This document shows positions 59,111 through 64,000 of a stretch of DNA of 64,000 bases, piece after piece. Below the pieces are notes generated by a model, which saw only the letters and a program-made list of their open reading frames with translations, had not been told where the DNA came from and did no database searches. Numbering within the stretch: position 1 is the stretch's first letter; every line of letters starts with the position of its first letter. Origin of the DNA: Acinetobacter sp. C32I (GTDB lineage Bacteria; Pseudomonadota; Gammaproteobacteria; Pseudomonadales; Moraxellaceae); the NCBI RefSeq assembly GCF_023702715.1, contig NZ_CP098480.1, positions 1,116,001 to 1,180,000 of the forward strand, written 5' to 3'. The position numbers and the translations under genes are program-made.

Positions 59111-59602
59111 CTAATCTGCTTCAGAATCTGCCTCACTTGCTTCCTCAGCATCAACAACAGGAATCACCCAGTCTTTTGAAATCATTTTATATCTTTTCTG
59201 TGCAGATTGATCGAGTTGCTTTAGTAAATAAGACATTCTTAAATGATGCTGTGCGTCCAAATCCCCTTGCTCAGCTGCCTTAAAATACCAATAATAAGCT
59301 TGCTTTATATCCTTTTCGATGCCTTTCCCGTTGTCATACATCACTGCCAAGTTATATTGAGCGGATGCTTCTCCTTGATTGGCAGCTTTCTGAAACCATT
59401 CAAAAGCTTTCGCATCGTTTTGCTCAACCCCATCGCCGTCTGCATACATCGCACCCAAATTATATTGTGCTTCAACATCACCTTGTTCGGCAGCTTCAGT
59501 GAGTGCTTTTATTCCGACAGCCTCTGTATATGCAAATACCGTTGTTGTTGTAAAAGAACAGATTAAAATGGTAGCGGCTAAAGGTTTTAATAAAAATTTC
59601 AT
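59111..59602 (-). CDS. Exported Sel1-repeat protein
   Basis: A 163-residue protein with a signal peptide (about residues 1-24) and three Sel1-like repeats: AEQGDVEAQYNLGAMYADGD, ANQGEASAQYNLAVMYDNGK and AEQGDLDAQHHLRMSYLL. Sel1 repeats form alpha-solenoids for protein binding in the periplasm. The end is acidic. Partner unknown. Confidence 0.9.
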   Translation of the reverse strand: MKFLLKPLAATILICSFTTTTVFAYTEAVGIKALTEAAEQGDVEAQYNLGAMYADGDGVEQNDAKAFEWFQKAANQGEASAQYNLAVMYDNGKGIEKDIKQAYYWYFKAAEQGDLDAQHHLRMSYLLKQLDQSAQKRYKMISKDWVIPVVDAEEASEADSEAD

Positions 59603-59654
59603 CTCAATTACTTTTTTAAATTATTAGTTTTTTGAAAATAACTTTGTAAAAAAA

Positions 59655-59680
59655 TAAAAGCCGAAAAATCGGCTTTTATT
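59655..59680 (-). terminator. Terminator of ftsY
   Basis: ATAAAAGCCGA / TCGGCTTTTAT with a 4-base loop, 12 bases after the ftsY stop. Confidence 0.9.
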
Positions 59681-59691
59681 TATCTTAAAAA

Positions 59692-60810
59692 CTACTTATC
59701 GGTTTCAAATAATGCAGCAACGAATGATTTTGCAGAGAAAGGACGCAAATCATCAATTTTTTCACCTACGCCGATATAACGGATCGGCACATGGGTACGA
59801 CTTGCAATATTAAATAACACGCCGCCTTTTGCCGTACCATCCAGTTTGGTAATGGTAATCCCTGTCAAGCCAACGGCTTCGTCAAACAGTTGAACCTGAT
59901 TAATCGCATTTTGCCCTGTGCCAGCATCAACAATTAACATAATTTCATGCGGCGCAGTTGCATCAATCTTCTGCATCACACGCTTTACTTTTTTCAACTC
60001 TTCCATCAAGTTGGCTTTGTTCTGCAAACGCCCCGCAGTATCCGCGATCAACACATCAATACCTTTGGCACGCGCGCTTTCAAAAGCATCAAAAATAACC
60101 GAAGCACTGTCTGCTCCATGACCTTGCGCAACCACAGGGATGTCATTACGCTCACCCCAAATTTGCAGTTGCTCAGTGGCTGCCGCACGGAAGGTATCGC
60201 CCGCCGCTAACATGACTTTCTTGCCTTCACCTTGTAAACGCTTAGCCAACTTACCAATGGTTGTGGTTTTACCCACTCCATTTACACCAACCATCAAAAT
60301 CACATACGGTGATTTATTGGGATCAATATGTAAGGGTTTAACACGTGGTGCAAGTAAAGCCACCAATTCTTCTTGCAGTGCTTTATACAATGCGTGTGAA
60401 TAGATCAAATCACCACGTGCTGTTCGTTCAGTCAAGTTTGCAATGATGGTTTTAGTCGCATCCACACCAATGTCTGCAATTAATAATTGTTCTTCAACTT
60501 CTTCCAGCAATTCATCATCAATCTCTTTACCACCGATTAAGATATTGACCATGCCATCGGTAAAACTACGACGGGTTTTAGTCAAACCATCTTTCATACG
60601 ACCAAAGAAACCCGTTGATTTGGTTTCTTCTTCAACGACCGATGTAGGCTGCTCAACAACTGGTGCTGCTACAGGTGTTTCAACTGGTTGCTGTACAGCT
60701 GGCTCAATAATGGGAACATCGACAGCAGGTAAACTCGGTAATGTGACATCGTCATCGCCGATATCAGCATTTATCAAGAATTTATTTTGCATATTCGATT
60801 GCTGTTGCAT
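59692..60810 (-). CDS. ftsY: Signal recognition particle receptor FtsY
   Basis: A 372-residue SRP GTPase receptor at the inner membrane. The acidic, Pro/Val-rich N-terminal A region (about residues 1-70) precedes the NG domain: GVNGVGKTTTIGKLA (G1), DTFRAAA, DTAGR (G3) and TKLDGTAKGG (G4-G5). Start ATG at 60810 with AAGGAA. It docks ribosome-SRP complexes at the translocon. ftsE/ftsX are not next to it here. Confidence 0.97.
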   Translation of the reverse strand: MQQQSNMQNKFLINADIGDDDVTLPSLPAVDVPIIEPAVQQPVETPVAAPVVEQPTSVVEEETKSTGFFGRMKDGLTKTRRSFTDGMVNILIGGKEIDDELLEEVEEQLLIADIGVDATKTIIANLTERTARGDLIYSHALYKALQEELVALLAPRVKPLHIDPNKSPYVILMVGVNGVGKTTTIGKLAKRLQGEGKKVMLAAGDTFRAAATEQLQIWGERNDIPVVAQGHGADSASVIFDAFESARAKGIDVLIADTAGRLQNKANLMEELKKVKRVMQKIDATAPHEIMLIVDAGTGQNAINQVQLFDEAVGLTGITITKLDGTAKGGVLFNIASRTHVPIRYIGVGEKIDDLRPFSAKSFVAALFETDK

Positions 60811-60928
60811 GTCGATTCCTTGAGATTAAAGCAGCTTTAAAAAAGACGGTCAGTCTAGCATAAATTGATTTCGTTTTCCCGACCGTGACAAACCATTCAT
60901 TTATCAATAGAAATGAGTCGCTTAAAAC

Positions 60929-61258
60929 TCATTCATCTTCTTTTGCCATTGCTGGATATTGTTTAATCCGATTCGACTCAAATTGATAGGCATTTAACAG
61001 CTTGAGGTAATCCACACGGCGAATTGAAGCATGTGTTAACACCTCTTCAGCCAGATGCTGTGTTCTTGGATGACTGGCTTGCTGTGCATATTGAACTATT
61101 TTCTGATATTGCAATGTATTGATTGGACGTTGTAATGCGTTATACGCGAGTATAAAAATAGACAAAATAATAATACCGACCAAAACATTATAAAATTGGT
61201 CTAACTTGAATCCTAATTTGGATTGCATCACTTTATGCTTAGAAATTATAGACAACAT
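60929..61258 (-). CDS. Hypothetical single-pass membrane protein with SD-sequestering leader
   Basis: A 109-residue protein with one membrane helix (about residues 27-45) and a C-terminal helical, polar region (YQKIVQYAQQASHPRTQHLA). No family recognised. The ribosome site GAGGTAG lies in the 3' arm of a 7-bp hairpin 3 bases before the ATG, suggesting control of translation. Confidence 0.75.
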   Translation of the reverse strand: MLSIISKHKVMQSKLGFKLDQFYNVLVGIIILSIFILAYNALQRPINTLQYQKIVQYAQQASHPRTQHLAEEVLTHASIRRVDYLKLLNAYQFESNRIKQYPAMAKEDE

Positions 61259-61261
61259 AAC

Positions 61262-61281
61262 CTACCTCGAGTTAGAGGTAG
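61262..61281 (-). promoter_or_regulatory. Hairpin holding the Shine-Dalgarno of the downstream gene
   Basis: On the minus strand CTACCTC-TAACTC-GAGGTAG forms a perfect 7-6-7 stem-loop whose 3' arm contains the ribosome-binding GAGG, followed by GTT-ATG. Confidence 0.65.
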
Positions 61282-61368
61282 TGTATGTCTCTGATTCACT
61301 TAGAACAAGTACAACGTTCAATAAGTCACAATTCCACAACTTATTGAACGTATATAACTTTGCTTAGA

Positions 61369-61728
61369 TTAACTAATAAGTGAACGAACAAAAGCGAAAT
61401 ATAGAATAAATGCAATGATGACCAAGGTAATAAAAATGGCAAACATCCCTACGCCACTTTCAGCATCAGCAGGATGCAAATCATCATCATCTGCAATATT
61501 TTTTAACTCTCCATCATAGATCCGATAGAACTGATCTTTTTGCTCTGGACTTAAATGGCTGGCAAAGTCATACACACGTTTACGCTGTGCCAAGCAGTAA
61601 TCACCTAAGTGAATTTCTTGATGGAAAATGGCTTCATCAAGCAATTGACGATGATGATGAGCTAAAGCAATAATTTGACTCTCTAATGGTGGAACATCCA
61701 CAGTTACGCCATCAATGACATTTGACAT
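61369..61728 (-). CDS. Hypothetical tail-anchored membrane protein
   Basis: A 119-residue protein, soluble for the first 90 residues (helical; YCLAQRKRVYDFASHLSPEQ, then DQFYRIYDGELKNI) with one C-terminal membrane helix (VGMFAIFITLVIIAFILYFAF). Start at 61728 (AAGGAGAATAAC before ATG), not the upstream frame. Family unknown. Its stop lies 110 bases upstream of the preceding small membrane gene. Confidence 0.75.
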   Translation of the reverse strand: MSNVIDGVTVDVPPLESQIIALAHHHRQLLDEAIFHQEIHLGDYCLAQRKRVYDFASHLSPEQKDQFYRIYDGELKNIADDDDLHPADAESGVGMFAIFITLVIIAFILYFAFVRSLIS

Positions 61729-61954
61729 GTTATTCTCCTTTTCTATTATTCTCACTTTGATTTTACTTAAAATTATTTGTGGTTAATGTTTAATCGTGTA
61801 AGCTTTTATTTAAGCAAAGATACTTAATATATTTGACATTTCCATCAATTTGTCATATTACTTTAATAATTCAGAGTTAAAGTAGCTTAAATTCAAAGTA
61901 GAGTATCTTTGAATAGAATTTGCGGTAATCATAATTAAAATAAGGAGTTATTAT

Positions 61955-62188
61955 ATGATTCAACAATTTACACACCATGAACTAGAGCATGTATATGCAA
62001 ATGCGGTGAATACAATTCAATCGCAAAAAAACTTCCAAGATGCAGTGAAAGAACTTGAAGAAGTAGCGAAAGCAGGTCACGGCAAAGCGGCATTATTTTT
62101 AGCAGAATTGTATTATCAAGGCTTCCGAGTAGAACGTGATTCCTTGAAAGCCCAATATTGGCAGAAAATGGCAACCTTACAAGCATAA
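61955..62188 (+). CDS. Short Sel1-like repeat protein
   Basis: A 77-residue cytosolic protein with one and a half Sel1-type repeats (AVKELEEVAKAGHGKAALFL, then ELYYQGFRVERDSLKAQYWQ). TAAGGAG before the ATG is strong. No signal peptide. A terminator follows at once. Confidence 0.82.
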   Translation: MIQQFTHHELEHVYANAVNTIQSQKNFQDAVKELEEVAKAGHGKAALFLAELYYQGFRVERDSLKAQYWQKMATLQA

Positions 62189-62189
62189 A

Positions 62190-62216
62190 GAAACGTCACC
62201 TAGGTGGCGTTTTTTA
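62190..62216 (+). terminator. Terminator after the short Sel1-like gene
   Basis: AACGTCACC / GGTGGCGTT with one mismatch and a T-run. Confidence 0.85.
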
Positions 62217-62415
62217 ATACCTGCATAAAACGTATTAACACCATCCTTTCACATTTCTTACTTGCACTACGTCAAAGCTTAATCGCATTGTCTTGCTCAG
62301 GTGGCGTTCCAAGTCGCAACAATATTTGCTTACGATTTAGATCAATTGTTTAAACATAACTGCCATCTATATTTCTTATAATAAAACATAAGTTTAAGAA
62401 TATTAGTTTAATAAC

Positions 62416-62793
62416 ATGTACCGTTTTAACCATTTCCAGCCAGTCTCACGTGAGTTGATGTTTAAAATTTCAATTCTAAAAACAATGATGTATTGTGGTG
62501 TTCTTTGGGGGCTATACCATCAAGGTTGGGCAATCAAATCGGATCAAGATGGTCACGTATTCCCCTTTTGGCTGAATGGTGTTCAAGCCCATCGCTATGC
62601 AAAAGCACACTGGAAAAACTACACACCACGTAAAATTACGCCAAAAGATTTCCATGAGTCATTGCTTCCGACCTTAACCCGTTTACAGGTTGAACCTGCG
62701 CTGTTTAACTCTTCACACCGCAAATTTAAACTTTCAACCCAGCAAATGCAGCATTTCTTCTTTATGCCACATCAATCAGCAGTGACGGTTTAA
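62416..62793 (+). CDS. DUF2750-like protein
   Basis: A 125-residue soluble protein. The pattern VLWGLYHQGWAIKSDQDGHV followed by FPFWLNGVQAHRYAKAHW and PRKITPKDFHESLLPTL matches the DUF2750 layout. Function unknown. Start at 62416 or at Met15; the N-terminus is uncertain. Confidence 0.75.
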   Translation: MYRFNHFQPVSRELMFKISILKTMMYCGVLWGLYHQGWAIKSDQDGHVFPFWLNGVQAHRYAKAHWKNYTPRKITPKDFHESLLPTLTRLQVEPALFNSSHRKFKLSTQQMQHFFFMPHQSAVTV

Positions 62794-62931
62794 TCATTCT
62801 GCCGATGACAATGCTGACTTTTTAGACACTCATGAGAAAAAGTTATCATTGAAAAGAAATTAGGGCTTTGCAATTAAAAAAAATACCGTTAAGTTAAATG
62901 AAAATGACAATACAACACAGGTGGATAAACA

Positions 62932-63363
62932 ATGACAATCGTTGCTCAAGTCATCAAGAATAAAGCAGTACAATCAATTTTCACCATTTCACCGAATGCG
63001 ACTGTACTTGAAGCAATTAAAATTATGGCAGAAAAAGGTGTTGGTGCTTTAGTCGTTGCCGAAAATGAGAAAGTCGTTGGAATTTTCTCTGAACGTGACT
63101 ACACCCGTAAGATTGCCTTGATGGAACGTTCTTCAAACAACACCCCTGTTGCTGACATTATGACGGCCAAGGTCATTTCTGTAGGTTTAAACCATACGGT
63201 AGAGGAATGCCTGAACCTGATGACTGATCGTCACTTACGTCACTTGCCTGTACTCGATCAAGAGAAGCTTGTCGGTTTTATCTCCATTGGCGATTTGGTT
63301 AAAGCCGCAATGGACGATCAACGGATTCTGATTGAACAGCTGCAACAATATATCTCTGGTTAA
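62932..63363 (+). CDS. CBS-domain pair protein
   Basis: A 143-residue protein of two CBS domains (about residues 10-65 and 75-135): SIFTISPNATVLEAIKIMAE with GIFSERDYTRKIAL, and IMTAKVISVGLNHTVEECLN with VGFISIGDLVKAAMDD. Such stand-alone pairs bind adenine nucleotides and sense energy state. Terminator follows 16 bases after the stop. Confidence 0.93.
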   Translation: MTIVAQVIKNKAVQSIFTISPNATVLEAIKIMAEKGVGALVVAENEKVVGIFSERDYTRKIALMERSSNNTPVADIMTAKVISVGLNHTVEECLNLMTDRHLRHLPVLDQEKLVGFISIGDLVKAAMDDQRILIEQLQQYISG

Positions 63364-63379
63364 AGATTTAATCAGACAT

Positions 63380-63408
63380 AAAAAAGGGCAAGTTGATTGC
63401 CCTTTTTT
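63380..63408. terminator. Bidirectional terminator between the CBS gene and argD
   Basis: AAAAAAGGGCA / TGCCCTTTTTT with a 7-base loop, between convergent genes. Confidence 0.92.
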
Positions 63409-63424
63409 AATAGATATTGTTTCG

Positions 63425-64000
63425 TTAAGCTTTAAGGAAATTTTGAATAGCAGGCACAAGACGTTTTAACAATTCATCTGCTTGTGCTTGTGTCATATTC
63501 AACGGTGGCAATAAACGGACGACTGAACCCGCAGTAACATTGACAATCAATTGATATTCATCACGTGCGATCGCAACCAGTTCAGCGCAGTCTTTTGGTA
63601 ATTGAATACCGATCATCATCCCAAAACCACGTACTTGCACGTTATAATCGGCCAGTTGAGCGCTTAATTGATCAACAATATAAGCACCAACTACGGCTGC
63701 ATTTTCAACAGCCTTCTCTTTTTCAAGGGTGTCCAATACCGTATAAACCACACGTGAACCCAATACCGTTCCGCCATAAGTTGAACCATGGCTACCTGCA
63801 CCCAGCAAACCTACTGCTTTGCCTTGAGTCATCACCGCACCAATAGGGAAACCATTCCCCAGACCTTTGGCTGTGGTCATTACATCAGGAACAATATTGG
63901 TATGTTGATAGGCAAAGTATTTACCTGTACGGCCATTCCCAGTCTGAATTTCATCCAACATCATCAACCAGTTATGTTGATTACATAAAGCGCGAACATC
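63425..64000 (-). CDS. argD: Acetylornithine/succinyldiaminopimelate aminotransferase family (partial, N-terminus beyond window)
   Basis: The C-terminal 191 codons of a class III PLP aminotransferase. LDEIQTGNGRTGKYFAY contains the PLP-contacting Asp, TAKGLGNGFPIG the Schiff-base Lys, and GSHGSTYGG the phosphate loop; the end NMTQAQADELLKRL is ArgD-like. The frame is open to the window edge. ArgD acts in arginine and lysine synthesis; a catabolic homologue (AstC/AruC) is possible without the full sequence. Confidence 0.88.
   Translation of the reverse strand, partial: DVRALCNQHNWLMMLDEIQTGNGRTGKYFAYQHTNIVPDVMTTAKGLGNGFPIGAVMTQGKAVGLLGAGSHGSTYGGTVLGSRVVYTVLDTLEKEKAVENAAVVGAYIVDQLSAQLADYNVQVRGFGMMIGIQLPKDCAELVAIARDEYQLIVNVTAGSVVRLLPPLNMTQAQADELLKRLVPAIQNFLKA

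Noticed and set aside
60443..60823. 126-codon Ser/Thr-rich ORF antisense to ftsY
   Set aside because: Composition is the mirror of the acidic FtsY N-terminal region; no independent evidence.

Overview
The window reads as chromosomal DNA of an Acinetobacter-type gammaproteobacterium (Moraxellaceae). This is inferred from gene order and protein style: ispD-ftsB-eno-kdsA-pyrG, a cydP-cydA-cydB-cydX-ybgE operon, KtrA/KtrB potassium uptake, PldA, ClpS/ClpA and FtsY, in DNA of roughly 38-40% GC with AT-rich spacers. I see no rRNA, tRNA, CRISPR array or intact insertion sequence. Layout: 1-1.6 kb holds a zeta-toxin-like kinase cut by the window edge, its small partner and a DUF6438-type lipoprotein. 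1.7-6.7 kb is the minus-strand block pyrG-kdsA-eno-ftsB-ispD. 7-16.9 kb holds a Lys/Glu/Pro/Ala-rich lipoprotein, a YheT-like hydrolase, an SGNH esterase, an NTF2-like protein, 2,4-dienoyl-CoA reductase facing a PadR regulator plus hydrolase, a DAHP synthase with a long regulated leader, and an ABC-F ATPase. 17-23 kb holds ynfA, clpA, clpS, a DUF6776-type protein and argC. 23-38 kb holds a large lipoprotein, a CDP-alcohol phosphatidyltransferase, a YgjP-like metalloprotease with rpiA, ilvA, ktrAB, a C39-like protein, pldA, a PreP-like M16 protease, a GNAT enzyme, an adenosine kinase-like sugar kinase, a Rieske protein and a YqiJ-like membrane protein. 38.7-42.1 kb is the cytochrome bd operon. 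42.1-46.8 kb is an iron-uptake locus: a TonB-dependent siderophore receptor facing two small membrane proteins and a PepSY protein, with two Fur-box-like sites between them.

From about 46.8 to 58.3 kb the sequence is accessory in character: lower GC, wide gaps and several decayed genes (a GNAT relic, a YedK/HMCES relic, smaller coding scraps). Among these sit a redox/electrophile cluster (GST, DoxX, AzoR and a divergent LysR regulator with a perfect 10-3-10 palindrome), a GlxA-type regulator, an NTF2-like protein, a serine-recombinase-like protein lacking the expected catalytic residues, orphan small proteins and an SDR. Core-like genes resume at 58.4 kb: nitroreductase, Sel1-repeat protein, ftsY, small membrane proteins, a CBS-domain protein and the C-terminal part of an acetylornithine aminotransferase.

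The most interesting signal is the roughly 340-bp leader of the DAHP synthase gene (14.70-15.07 kb, minus strand). A good sigma70-type promoter is followed by a 17-codon ORF ending YFYFWQY, a perfect intrinsic terminator, a second 30-codon ORF with a strong Shine-Dalgarno and nine aromatic residues among its first 17, and a hairpin abutting the aroG ribosome site. It looks like a two-stage, aromatic-amino-acid-sensing attenuation system at the entry step of the shikimate pathway. Other points of interest are a ClpS-like relic between clpS and clpA, paired PadR-type operators, a hairpin sequestering a Shine-Dalgarno at 61.26 kb, and several proteins with altered catalytic motifs.
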